NCBI GenBank assembly: GCA_037127585.1
Contig: JBAXYB010000004.1
Coordinates: forward strand, 1 to 64,000
Length of the DNA stretch: 64,000 nucleotides
Reading direction: 5' to 3'
Source: CAINDI01 sp037127585
GTDB taxonomy: Bacteria; Verrucomicrobiota; Verrucomicrobiia; Palsa-1439
Position numbers and translations under genes: made by a program. The notes below the pieces were generated by a model, which saw only the letters and a program-made list of their open reading frames with translations, was not told the DNA's origin and did no database searches. Positions 25,141 through 33,365 of the stretch are shown piece by piece. Within the stretch, counting starts at the first letter, position 1. Every line of letters begins with the position of its first letter.

Positions 25141-25323
25141 ATGGCTACGGCAAACATCAAGGCTGACTTGAAAGAGATTGCGGAGCACTTACCGGTGACG
25201 TCTTCCTACACGGATGCGATGTACGAGTTGTCCTTTCGCATGAAGATTACCCACGCGAAGCAGGCCGCCAATGAAGGCCGGGTTATCCCTCACGCGGAAG
25301 TGAAGCGAGGATTTCACCTATGA
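25141..25323 (+). CDS. Small antitoxin-like protein
   Basis: 60 residues. The pattern KADLKEIAEHLPVTSSYTDA then MYELSFRMKI...EGRVIPHAEVKR matches the family of short antitoxin-like proteins in which a LP-x-x-x-S-x-x-D-x-MY-x-L core is followed by a Gly-Arg-x-x-x-HEEV ending, often found with RelE/ParE toxins. It overlaps the next gene by ATGA. Having two antitoxin-like genes before one toxin is unusual. Confidence 0.75.
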   Translation: MATANIKADLKEIAEHLPVTSSYTDAMYELSFRMKITHAKQAANEGRVIPHAEVKRGFHL

Positions 25324-25553
25324 GCAAATCGGAGATTCTGAGCGAATTGCCGAACCTCAGCGCCAAGGAACGACGGGAGATTCTCGACAGTCTCTTGCAG
25401 CTTGAGGGCGCAGGCTGGCTGGATGCGGCTGATCTCACCGACGAAGAACGCCAACTCATCGAATCCCGTCTCGAAGCTCATCGCCAGAATCCTGACGCTG
25501 CCATCCCATGGGAAGACGTCGAAGCGAAACTGATCGCACGCTTCGGCAAATGA
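25320..25553 (+). CDS. Addiction module antitoxin, RelB-like (TIGR02574 type)
   Basis: 77 residues. Matches the putative addiction module component family: a helical N-terminus (LSAKERREILDSLLQLEG), a middle acidic stretch, and the signature LTDEERQLIESRLEAHRQNP followed by PWEDVEAKLIARFG. It should bind and neutralise the RelE/ParE protein encoded next, whose ATG overlaps its TGA by four bases. Confidence 0.88.
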   Translation: MSKSEILSELPNLSAKERREILDSLLQLEGAGWLDAADLTDEERQLIESRLEAHRQNPDAAIPWEDVEAKLIARFGK

Positions 25554-25861
25554 GCTACCGGCTCAACGCCCGTCCTGAAGTTTCTCCAGACATTCTCGAG
25601 GCCGCCGATTGGTACGAACGTCAGCAACCGGACTTGGGCGCGGACTTTGTCCGTGAAGTCCGACACAGTATCCAATCACTGCGCGTCAATCCCTTGCTGT
25701 ACCGGATTCGACATGCAAAATGGCGCGTCCGGTGGGTACTACTCCATCGCTTCCCGTATCAAATTGTCTTCGTCGTCGATGGTGAACTGATTACGATTCT
25801 TGCCGTGATGCACGCCAAGCGACATGACCGCCACTGGCGTGAACGAGCGAAAGCCGGATGA
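25550..25861 (+). CDS. RelE/ParE family toxin
   Basis: 103 residues. ParE/RelE fold signature: SPDILEAADWYERQQPDLGA, FVREVRHSIQSLRVNP, and the basic-aromatic C-terminal strand set RWVLLHRFPYQIVFVVDGE with the final AVMHAKRHDRHW. Toxins of this family cleave mRNA at the ribosome or inhibit gyrase; which applies here cannot be read. Full length. 47 bases downstream begins the third copy of the metH tail. Confidence 0.9.
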   Translation: MSYRLNARPEVSPDILEAADWYERQQPDLGADFVREVRHSIQSLRVNPLLYRIRHAKWRVRWVLLHRFPYQIVFVVDGELITILAVMHAKRHDRHWRERAKAG

Positions 25862-25908
25862 GCCGCCTCCGAATATTTCTTAAGCGCTTGCCCCGAATCC
25901 TTTTCGGG

Positions 25909-25974
25909 GTCAGCGCGCTGGTGTTCCATCACACGGATTGCAACTATTTTGGCGTGGGTGATGTAGGCGATTAA
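25909..25974 (+). pseudogene. Third copy of the metH 3' end
   Basis: Encodes VSALVFHHTDCNYFGVGDVG then D-stop, matching the last 21 codons of metH (VSALVFHHTDCAYFGVGDTG, then E-stop). It is free of stops but has no gene upstream of it. Closest in protein sequence to the intact end, but with many silent differences. Confidence 0.88.
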
Positions 25975-26048
25975 GATAGGCACGGGCTTGTGCCAACTGA
26001 AGTTTTCACAATCAGTCTAATTTCTTCATGTGCGAGGCGATCTTGCAT

Positions 26049-26160
26049 AGTGTCCTAATCTGGACCGACGTTGTAGCCGAAGCGTGAGCTTCGGGCGTCA
26101 GCATGCGAATCCCGAAGCTCACGCTTCGGCTACAGGAAAGGCTGGGAGAAATTAGGACAC
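26049..26160. repeat. Composite palindromic element with outer GTGTCCTAAT repeats
   Basis: Outer inverted repeats GTGTCCTAAT (26049-26058) and ATTAGGACAC (26151-26160) enclose a GTAGCCGAAGCGTGAGCTTC...CTAC palindrome (26073-26133, arms of about 23 bases). It looks like a REP-type palindrome nested inside a second, MITE-like element. Together with the metH tail copy it fills the 343-base gap before the FKBP gene. Confidence 0.75.
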
Positions 26161-26169
26161 CACCGGGAG

Positions 26170-26198
26170 TTGCAATCGAAGTTCCCGACCACTAAAGT
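26170..26198 (+). promoter_or_regulatory. Promoter of FKBP gene, leaderless type
   Basis: TTGCAA, 17-base spacer, TAAAGT. The -10 box ends six bases before the ATG. Confidence 0.65.
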
Positions 26199-26204
26199 CC
26201 ACGC

Positions 26205-26687
26205 ATGAAACTGAATCTGCTCTCGTTCACTACTTCCCTGGCTTTCTGCCTGATCGTCCTGACTTCGGCGTGCGCGAAGAGTGACGAGGCTTCGAATTCG
26301 AACGCACCGGCGCAAGCGCCGGCCAAAACTGAGCCGGCCAAACCGGCGACGGAGGTTAAGGTGACCGAGTTGAAAACTGAAGAGATCAAGGTCGGGACCG
26401 GCGCAGAAGCCGTGGCCGGCAAGACTGTGTCGGTGCATTACACCGGCTGGCTGGTGGACGGGACGAAGTTTGATTCGTCGAAAGATCGCGGGCAGCCGTT
26501 TAGTTTCCCGCTCGGCGGCGGGCGGGTCATCAAAGGTTGGGATCAAGGCGTGGCCGGCATGAAAGTCGGCGGGACGCGCAAGCTCACCATCCCGGCCAGC
26601 CTCGGCTACGGCGACCGGGGTGCTGGCGGCATTATTCCTCCCGGCGCGACGCTGGTATTCGAGGTCGAGTTACTCGGCGTGAATTGA
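26205..26687 (+). CDS. FKBP-type peptidyl-prolyl isomerase lipoprotein
   Basis: 160 residues. Lipoprotein signal peptide with lipobox LTSAC (Cys near residue 23), an Ala/Pro/Lys linker, and a single FKBP domain from about residue 60: VSVHYTGWLVDGTKFDSSKD, then FSFPLGGGRVIKGWDQGVAG, SLGYGDRGAGGIIPPGATLVF. It would assist protein folding in the periplasm, anchored to a membrane. The convergent oppF gene ends eight bases downstream. Confidence 0.93.
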   Translation: MKLNLLSFTTSLAFCLIVLTSACAKSDEASNSNAPAQAPAKTEPAKPATEVKVTELKTEEIKVGTGAEAVAGKTVSVHYTGWLVDGTKFDSSKDRGQPFSFPLGGGRVIKGWDQGVAGMKVGGTRKLTIPASLGYGDRGAGGIIPPGATLVFEVELLGVN

Positions 26688-26694
26688 ACCGGCG

Positions 26695-27594
26695 TTAGAC
26701 TTCCGTCGCGACCCAGTGACCGGGTTCGGCTTCCCGCCAATCAACCGGCTTGTCTTGAACGCGGCGCCGCGCTTCTTCTGGCGAAATATCATCGAGCACA
26801 ATCCGTTGCCGGCGCCGGGCGGGGTCGATGTCCGGGACCGCCGACAGTAACGCTTGCGTGTAACGATGCAGCGGGTTCGAGTAAATCTGCTCGGCACTGG
26901 CTTCCTCGACGATTTTGCCAAAATACATCACCAGCACGCGGTCGCTGATGTGTTCGACAACCGCTAAGTCGTGCGCCACGAAAAGATAAGTGAGCTTGAA
27001 TTTTTCCTGGAGGTCTTGCAGGAGATTGATGATCTGCGCTTGGACGCTGACGTCGAGCGCACTCACCGGCTCGTCGCAGACGATGAACTTCGGTTGCACC
27101 GCCAATGCGCGGGCAATGCCGATGCGTTGACGCTGGCCGCCGCTGAACTCATGCGGATACCGGCGCGCGTGCTCGGGGGCGAGGCCGACCGACTTCAACA
27201 AGTCAGCAACCCGGTCGCGCTCTTCCGCTTTGCCGGTGCAGAGTTTGTGAATGCGGAGCGGTTCGGCGATGATGTTGCCGACGGTCATGCGCGGGTTGAG
27301 CGAACCGTACGGGTCTTGGAAAATCATCTGCGCTTGCCGGCGAAAGGCGCGCATGTCGGTGATGGGTTGACCGGCAAATTGGACTTCGCCGGCAGTCGGT
27401 TCGATCAACTGGAGGATTGTGCGCCCGAGGGTTGTTTTGCCGCAGCCAGACTCGCCAACCAGACCGACGCACTCGCCTTCATTGATGGCGAACGACACGC
27501 CGTCGACTGCTCGCACCCAGCCGACCGGACGTTGCAGGATGCCGGCTTTGATGGGGAAATGCGTCTTGAGATCTTTGACTTGGACGAGGCTCAC
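26695..27594 (-). CDS. oppF: Oligopeptide/dipeptide ABC transporter ATP-binding protein (OppF-like)
   Basis: 299 residues. ABC ATPase with Walker A GESGCGKTTLGR, signature SGGQRQRIGIARAL, and Walker B FIVCDEPVSALD, plus the C-terminal oligopeptide-transporter extension that starts HRYTQALLSAVPDIDP. The start is GTG overlapping the oppD stop (GTGA); a longer frame exists but would run far into oppD. Last gene of the five-gene peptide transport operon on the minus strand. Confidence 0.92.
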   Translation of the reverse strand: MSLVQVKDLKTHFPIKAGILQRPVGWVRAVDGVSFAINEGECVGLVGESGCGKTTLGRTILQLIEPTAGEVQFAGQPITDMRAFRRQAQMIFQDPYGSLNPRMTVGNIIAEPLRIHKLCTGKAEERDRVADLLKSVGLAPEHARRYPHEFSGGQRQRIGIARALAVQPKFIVCDEPVSALDVSVQAQIINLLQDLQEKFKLTYLFVAHDLAVVEHISDRVLVMYFGKIVEEASAEQIYSNPLHRYTQALLSAVPDIDPARRRQRIVLDDISPEEARRRVQDKPVDWREAEPGHWVATEV

Positions 27595-28541
27595 AGTTTC
27601 TCCCAGTAGGGACAGCGAACGTTGTCGATTAACTGCGGCTCGGGGTCGCGCGAGCAATCCGGTTGGACGCGGTCGCAGCGCGGGGCGAATTTGCAGCCCG
27701 CCGGTAGACGCGCAGCGCTCGGGACTGTGCCCGGGATGGATTGCAGCCGGGCAGCGCGTTCGCCGAGACGTGGAATGGAACGCATCAGTGCGGCGGTGTA
27801 GGGATGGCGGGGATTCTTGAGCAGTTCGGCAGATGGTGATTGTTCGACGACGCGGCCGGCGTACATGACGCAGACGTTGTCGGCAATGTCGCCCACGATG
27901 CCGAGGTTGTGGGTGATGAGCAGGATGCTCATGCCGATCTCGCGTTTCAGATCTCTGAGCAAGTCGAGAATCTGCGCTTGAATGGTCACGTCGAGCGCGG
28001 TGGTCGGTTCGTCGGCGACGAGCAAGGCCGGGTTGCAGGCGAGGCCCATCGCGATCATGACGCGTTGTTGCATGCCGCCGCTGAGTTGATGCGGGTAATC
28101 GCGCAGTCGCCGCTCGGGGTCCGGGATGCGGACGAGTTTCAAAAGGCGGACGACTTCGGCATCGGTTGCGGCCTCGGGCCGGTGGAGTTGGAGTACTTCC
28201 TTGATTTGATAGCCGATGCGGAAGACCGGGTTGAGCGAGGTGGCCGGCTCTTGAAAGATGTAGGAGATCTTCGCGCCGCGAATCGCGCGCAGCCGGTGTT
28301 TGTCCATCTTCAAAACGTCTTCACCGTCGAGGAGGACTTCGCCGCCTTTGTAAACGCCGGGCGGTGTGGCGACCAGTTTACCGAGCGCCAAGGCCGTCAC
28401 GCTTTTGCCGCAACCGGATTCGCCGACGAGCGCGAGGGTCTCGCCTTTCTTGATCGCGAACGAAACGCCGTCGACAGCGCGGACTTCGCCTTCGTCGGTG
28501 AAGAAGCTGATTTGTAAGTTTTTGACTTCGAGCAGGCTCAT
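27591..28541 (-). CDS. oppD: Oligopeptide/dipeptide ABC transporter ATP-binding protein (OppD-like)
   Basis: 316 residues. Walker A GESGCGKSVTALA, signature LSGGMQQRVMIAMGL, Walker B LLVADEPTTALDVT. The C-terminus has the cysteine-bearing OppD/DppD extension (CKFAPRCDRVQPDCSRDP), which in related proteins binds an iron-sulfur cluster or is structural. ATG overlaps the oppC stop (ATGA). Confidence 0.93.
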   Translation of the reverse strand: MSLLEVKNLQISFFTDEGEVRAVDGVSFAIKKGETLALVGESGCGKSVTALALGKLVATPPGVYKGGEVLLDGEDVLKMDKHRLRAIRGAKISYIFQEPATSLNPVFRIGYQIKEVLQLHRPEAATDAEVVRLLKLVRIPDPERRLRDYPHQLSGGMQQRVMIAMGLACNPALLVADEPTTALDVTIQAQILDLLRDLKREIGMSILLITHNLGIVGDIADNVCVMYAGRVVEQSPSAELLKNPRHPYTAALMRSIPRLGERAARLQSIPGTVPSAARLPAGCKFAPRCDRVQPDCSRDPEPQLIDNVRCPYWEKL

Positions 28542-29485
28542 TTGGTTTCCGCTGTTCGGAGTTTGGGGTCGAGGGCGTCGCGCAGGGCGTCGCCGAACAG
28601 GTTCAAGGCGAGCACGAGAAAGAACATGGCGGCGGTCGCGCCGGCCAGTTCCCACCAGTTCCCGAGCCAGAGGCGTTGTTTGGAGTCGTTGATGATCGCG
28701 CCCCAGCTCGGTTCGTTGGCGATCCCGACGCCGAGGTAACTGAGCACGGCTTCGGTCAGAATCAAGCCCGGGAAGCGCAACGAGAAGTTGATGATGATCA
28801 AGTGCGCGACGTTGGGCGCGATGTGCCGGAACATGATGGCGGTATCACTCACGCCGAGTGACCGGGCCGCGAGGACATACTGGCGTTCCCGGTGTTTCAT
28901 GTATTCGGCGCGAATGAGCCGGCACAAGCCAACCCAGCCGGTAAAGCCCATGCCGACGCAGACGGCGAAGAGACCGCTGTCGACATACCGGGTGATGAAT
29001 TGAAAGATTTCGTTGCGGTCAACGGCGCTGCGCACCACGTAGGCGATGGCCATGATGAGCAGGATGCCGGGGACGGAGTCCACCACGGAGTAGAGATAAA
29101 CGACGACCGTATCTACCTTCCGGCCAAAGTAGCCGGCCACGGCGCCGAGCGCGAAGCCGAGCGGGATGACGATGAACGACGTCAGCAGTCCGATCTCAAA
29201 TGCGATGCGCGTGCCTTGGATGATCTGGCTCAGATTGTCGCGACCGGCGAAGTTGGTGCCGAGGGGGTGCGCCGGCGACGGCGGGTGGTTGCGAATGTCG
29301 TAGTTGGATTCTTTGTACTGGGGCGTGACACCGCGCAGGCGGGCGTTCCAGAACGTTACTTCGGCATACATCCAGACAGCCGTATACGCGGCCAAGATCG
29401 CGAGACAGAGCAACGCGAGTTTGTTGCGGCGCAGTTGCCGCCAGGCGATGGACCACAAACCGGGATTGTTGGTTGCGTCGCTCAT
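28538..29485 (-). CDS. oppC: Oligopeptide ABC transporter permease (OppC-like)
   Basis: 315 residues. N-terminal transmembrane helix (LALLCLAILAAYTAVWMYAE), a periplasmic loop with HPLGTNFAGRDNLSQIIQGT typical of OppC/DppC, then five further helices. The cytoplasmic coupling motif is EYMKHRERQYVLAARSLGVS. The ATG at 29485 is chosen since it overlaps the oppB stop; nine extra codons upstream would intrude into oppB. Confidence 0.92.
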   Translation of the reverse strand: MSDATNNPGLWSIAWRQLRRNKLALLCLAILAAYTAVWMYAEVTFWNARLRGVTPQYKESNYDIRNHPPSPAHPLGTNFAGRDNLSQIIQGTRIAFEIGLLTSFIVIPLGFALGAVAGYFGRKVDTVVVYLYSVVDSVPGILLIMAIAYVVRSAVDRNEIFQFITRYVDSGLFAVCVGMGFTGWVGLCRLIRAEYMKHRERQYVLAARSLGVSDTAIMFRHIAPNVAHLIIINFSLRFPGLILTEAVLSYLGVGIANEPSWGAIINDSKQRLWLGNWWELAGATAAMFFLVLALNLFGDALRDALDPKLRTAETK

Positions 29486-30426
29486 TTGAGTCGGATGCGC
29501 GGATCGGCCCACGTGTAGGCGATGTCGGTGGCGAGGTTGGCGACAACAAAGATGACCGAGCCGATGAAGGTGGTGGCGAAGATCACGTCTTCGTCGCCAT
29601 TGAAGAGGGCATTGACGGTGAGCCGCCCGAGACCGGGAATGCCGAAGAAGTTTTCGAGCAGCAATGCGCCGGTATAGAGGAACGGGATGGCGACGATGAC
29701 GTTGGTGAGGATCGGGATCATGGCGTTGCGCAGGACATGCCGGAACAGGACGGTCCGCCCCGAAACGCCTTTGGCGCGGGCGGTGCGGACGTAATCCTGG
29801 TTCATCTCATCGAGCATCACCGTGCGGTAGAAGCGGACGCTGCCGCCGACTCCCGCGACGACGCCGATCAGCACCGGCAACACCAAGTATTGTGGGCCTT
29901 CAAATCCCCAGACTGGGAAGAGCCGCCATTCACTGGCGAGCCAGAATTGCGCGACCATGATGTAGACGAGCGAACTGATGCTCATCGCCATGACGGCGAG
30001 AACGACCAGGCTCCGGTCAATCCATGCGTTCCGGTAATACGCCGCCAACAGCGCGAGCACAATCGCCAGCACCGTCTCGATGACGAACAGCGGCGTGGTG
30101 ACACAGAGCGACGGCAGCAGTCCTTCGCGCAGCATGGTGCTGACGCGTTGTTTGGTGGTGATGGATTCGCCGAAATCAAGCCGCACCAGTTGGCCGCAGA
30201 GCCGCGGGAATTGGGCGTCGAACGGATTGGAGAGATTCAGGAAGAGCGGTTTGTCGTAGCCGCGTTCTTTGCTGATCTGAGCGATACGGGCGGGAGTGGC
30301 ATTCTTGCCGGCGATGCGGTAGGCGGGGTTGCCGCCGATGACGCGGAAGAGGAAGAACGTGATGAGCAGGACGCCGAGCGTGATTGGAATCACGGAAACT
30401 AGCCGGCGGATGATGTAGGCAACCAT
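29482..30426 (-). CDS. oppB: Oligopeptide ABC transporter permease (OppB-like)
   Basis: 314 residues, six predicted membrane helices. Starts MVAYIIRRLVSVIPITLGVL as usual for OppB/DppB. The coupling motif is MNQDYVRTARAKGVSGRTVL, followed by VLRNAMIPILTNV. The region after the first helix (residues 40-75) is short compared with some OppB proteins but within family range. Six bases separate it from oppA. Confidence 0.92.
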   Translation of the reverse strand: MVAYIIRRLVSVIPITLGVLLITFFLFRVIGGNPAYRIAGKNATPARIAQISKERGYDKPLFLNLSNPFDAQFPRLCGQLVRLDFGESITTKQRVSTMLREGLLPSLCVTTPLFVIETVLAIVLALLAAYYRNAWIDRSLVVLAVMAMSISSLVYIMVAQFWLASEWRLFPVWGFEGPQYLVLPVLIGVVAGVGGSVRFYRTVMLDEMNQDYVRTARAKGVSGRTVLFRHVLRNAMIPILTNVIVAIPFLYTGALLLENFFGIPGLGRLTVNALFNGDEDVIFATTFIGSVIFVVANLATDIAYTWADPRIRLK

Positions 30427-30432
30427 GGTCGT

Positions 30433-32175
30433 TCAGTGCGGCAAGACTTTGTAATACTTCCAGTTGGCGTATGGGAAGGCGTGTTGTTTGTAGTTCTGAA
30501 ACCACGGCTGAAATAATCCATAGGACAGCGGGTATGTCATCAACGCCCATACGCAGTCGTCGACCACGATGTCAGCCATTTTTTCGTAAAGCGCGGTGCG
30601 TTCGGGGGAATCCGGCATGGACACGATTTGATCGTAGAGTTTGTCGAAGGCCGGATTTTGGTAATTGGTGGCGTTGACGCCGGGGCATTTGTTGGGGCCG
30701 TAGAAAAGTTGGAGGAGATTTTGCGCGTCCGGATAGTCGATCACCCAAACGGCCCAGAAGATCTGCGTTTCGCCTTCGTGTTCGCGACGGAGGTATTCGG
30801 AGCCGGCCAGTTGTTGGACGACAAGATCGACGCCGATGGCGCGGAGTTGTTCGGTGTAGAAATCCGCTGCTTGCCGGACATCGGTGCTGCCGGCGCCGGG
30901 CATGATCATCGTGAGTCGCAATTGCCGGCCTTGGTCATCCTTGCCGCCGGGGTAACCGGCTTCGGCCAAGAGTTGCTTGGCGCGAGCGAGATTGAATTGG
31001 TAGGGATACGGCTTGGCGACGTGACCGGCGATGCCGGGCGGGATTGGCGAAGTGGCGGGAGTGTGGCGGTTGTTGGTAATGACTTCGACGTAACGCGGCA
31101 CATTGACGGCGGTGGCGAATGCTTGCCGGAGTTTCTTATTCTTGCCGACGACCGGGTCGAGCATGTTGAAACCGAGATAGTAGATGTCGAGCAGCGGCGC
31201 TTTCAGGAGGCGGATGCCGCGCTGTTTGAGCGTATCCGTCAGTTCGAGTTGCGGGTCGATGACTTTCTCGAAGTAATCTTTGTTGATGCCGGCGGAGAAC
31301 AATTGGCCGCCGAGAAACATCTGCCACGTCGTGTAATACTCGCGAATGTCGTACTCCACGATCCGGTCCACCAAGGGCAACGGCTTACCGGCATCGGCCA
31401 GCAGTCCCGCCGCCCGGTCGTTCGCGTCGCCGGTGTCTGGGTATGTCTGGCCGCTGAAAGTCGGATTGCGTTCGAACTCGATCCGGTAATTGCGCCGCCA
31501 GGCTTTCAGGCGGAACGGGCCGGTGCCGACCGGGTGATTGCGGAATTCCGCCCCGTAGAAATCCACCGCTTCGCGCGGCAAGACGAACGTGTACTGCATC
31601 GTCAGCACCCAGAGAAGTTGCGGATAGGGCCGGTGGAGTTTGATCTGGAGCGTGTATTTGTCGAGCGCTTGAAAGCCGGGAATCGGGTCGCTGTAGTCCA
31701 CGGCGGCCTTCGCATCTGCCCACTTTTTGACCCAATCTTCCGCACCGAGGACGTGGTTGACGAACAGCCAGTCGCCCGCCGATTGCAGGCGCGGATTCAA
31801 CACGCGTTTCCAGGAGTAGACGAAATCGTCGGCGGTCACCTCGCGTCCCTTGCCGCCGGGGAAACACTTGTCGTCCGGGAAACGCACGCCGGGTTTAAGC
31901 TTGAAGGTGTACGTCAGGCCGTCCGCCGCAACTTCCGGCATGGCCGCGGCCAACCTTGGGATGACATGATACGGGCGATCCAAATAAGAATACTCAAGCA
32001 ACCCTTCGTAGACCCGCCCCACTTGGTCAGCGGACTCCACGTCGTTGGCGTCCACCGGGTCGAAACCCTTGAAGTCACCCCCGGTGCCATACAGCACCGT
32101 CTCCGCCGCGCCGCCGGCCGCCGATGCCAGCGTCGTTAAGACGACGAGCGCAAGCACGCAGCGGCGAGCTGTCAT
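30433..32175 (-). CDS. oppA: Peptide ABC transporter substrate-binding protein (OppA/SBP family 5)
   Basis: 580 residues. Signal peptide of about 23 residues (MTARRCVLALVVLTTLASAA). SBP_bac_5 fold: GFDPVDANDVESADQVGRVY, YTFKLKPGVRFPDDKCFPGG, ADDFVYSWKRVLNP, NHPVGTGPFRLKAW and a long C-terminal lobe. It delivers peptides to OppBC in the periplasm. No lipobox cysteine at the usual place, so a soluble periplasmic form is likely. The ATG overlaps the secG stop by four bases, an unusual coupling. Confidence 0.93.
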   Translation of the reverse strand: MTARRCVLALVVLTTLASAAGGAAETVLYGTGGDFKGFDPVDANDVESADQVGRVYEGLLEYSYLDRPYHVIPRLAAAMPEVAADGLTYTFKLKPGVRFPDDKCFPGGKGREVTADDFVYSWKRVLNPRLQSAGDWLFVNHVLGAEDWVKKWADAKAAVDYSDPIPGFQALDKYTLQIKLHRPYPQLLWVLTMQYTFVLPREAVDFYGAEFRNHPVGTGPFRLKAWRRNYRIEFERNPTFSGQTYPDTGDANDRAAGLLADAGKPLPLVDRIVEYDIREYYTTWQMFLGGQLFSAGINKDYFEKVIDPQLELTDTLKQRGIRLLKAPLLDIYYLGFNMLDPVVGKNKKLRQAFATAVNVPRYVEVITNNRHTPATSPIPPGIAGHVAKPYPYQFNLARAKQLLAEAGYPGGKDDQGRQLRLTMIMPGAGSTDVRQAADFYTEQLRAIGVDLVVQQLAGSEYLRREHEGETQIFWAVWVIDYPDAQNLLQLFYGPNKCPGVNATNYQNPAFDKLYDQIVSMPDSPERTALYEKMADIVVDDCVWALMTYPLSYGLFQPWFQNYKQHAFPYANWKYYKVLPH

Positions 32176-32567
32176 TTTTCAGGAGCAGGGGCGGGTTGCG
32201 GCGTAGCAGCCGGCAGGGCTGGCGCAATGGGGGCGGCCGTGCCGGAGTTCGGCATCGGGAACGCCGGCGCACTCGCCGGGGCGACGGGAGCATTCTTAAT
32301 CGCCTTCTCCATCAACGACTCATTGCCGCTGCGCCGGGAATGCAGCACCGCCAAAATCAACGTCGTCCCCAGCATGATCGACGCGCACCAGATCGTGATC
32401 CGCACCAGGGCTGTGGTCGTACCGGCGCCGAAGACGGACTCGGTCATCCCGCCGCCGAAGGCCGCGCCGACACCTTGGTCTTGCGACTTTTGCATCAAGA
32501 CCAACACAATTAAAATCAGCGCCACGATCACGTGGACGGTTGTCAATAATCCAATCAATATGTTCAT
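32172..32567 (-). CDS. secG: Preprotein translocase subunit SecG
   Basis: 131 residues. Two membrane helices: about 4-24 (LIGLLTTVHVIVALILIVLV) and about 58-76. Between them is the conserved LMQKSQDQGVGAAFGGG loop, followed by a Pro/Ala-rich cytoplasmic tail longer than in E. coli. SecG assists protein export through SecYE. Placement after pgk and tpiA is a classical bacterial order. It shares four bases with oppA. Confidence 0.92.
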   Translation of the reverse strand: MNILIGLLTTVHVIVALILIVLVLMQKSQDQGVGAAFGGGMTESVFGAGTTTALVRITIWCASIMLGTTLILAVLHSRRSGNESLMEKAIKNAPVAPASAPAFPMPNSGTAAPIAPALPAATPQPAPAPEK

Positions 32568-32600
32568 ATTTTTTCTTAATCCTAATCTTACTCCTACTCT

Positions 32601-33365
32601 TTACGCTGCTGCTGCTTTCACGATTGCCGAGAAATCCGCGGCTTTCAACGCCGCCCCGCCCACCAGCGCACCGTCGATGTCCGGCTGGCTGAGCAACTCC
32701 TTCGCATTATCCGGCTTCACGCTACCACCGTATTGAATGCGAACTTTTTCTGCCGCATCGCCGAAAAGTTCCTTCAACAACTGACGGATCAACGCATGCA
32801 CTTCTTGCGCTTGCGCCGGGGACGCTGTTTTACCGGTGCCGATGGCCCAGACCGGTTCGTAGGCGATGACGGTGGCGAGAATATCATCTTTACTGAATCC
32901 GGCAAGGCTGCCGCGCACCTGCCCGGCCACCACGGCTTCCGTCTGACCGGCTTCGCGGTCGGCCAACATCTCGCCGACGCAGACAATGGGGTGCAATCCG
33001 TTGGCCAACGCCGCTTTCGCGCGCTTGTTCACGCCGGCATCGGTCTCGCCGAAGAACTGCCGGCGTTCGCTGTGACCGACAATGGCGTACCGGACGCCGT
33101 GCTCTTTGAGCATGGCCGGCGCAATCTCGCCGGTAAACGCGCCTTCTTTTTCCCAGTGAACGTTCTGCGAACCGAGCTGAATGTTCGAGCCGGCAATTGC
33201 CGCGTTGATAGCCGGTAAGGAGATAGCGGTCGGGCAGACGACAATTTCGGCTTTGGTGATGCCGGCAACTTCCGCTTTGAGGGCGTTGACGAGCGCGACG
33301 CCTTCGGCGGACGTCTTATACATCTTCCAGTTACCGGCGATGATGGGTTTACGATTGGTATTCAT
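32601..33365 (-). CDS. tpiA: Triosephosphate isomerase
   Basis: 254 residues. Interconverts dihydroxyacetone phosphate and glyceraldehyde 3-phosphate. Visible: substrate Lys in IIAGNWKMYK, catalytic His in VGHSERR, catalytic Glu in AYEPVWAIGTGKTA (flexible loop follows), and YGGSVKPDN with GALVGGAAL for phosphate binding. The ATG overlaps the pgk stop (ATGA), so the two glycolytic enzymes are coupled. Confidence 0.97.
   Translation of the reverse strand: MNTNRKPIIAGNWKMYKTSAEGVALVNALKAEVAGITKAEIVVCPTAISLPAINAAIAGSNIQLGSQNVHWEKEGAFTGEIAPAMLKEHGVRYAIVGHSERRQFFGETDAGVNKRAKAALANGLHPIVCVGEMLADREAGQTEAVVAGQVRGSLAGFSKDDILATVIAYEPVWAIGTGKTASPAQAQEVHALIRQLLKELFGDAAEKVRIQYGGSVKPDNAKELLSQPDIDGALVGGAALKAADFSAIVKAAAA

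Noticed and set aside
30628..32139. Open frame of 503 codons on the plus strand opposite oppA
   Set aside because: No motif, and the minus-strand frame is a textbook substrate-binding protein.
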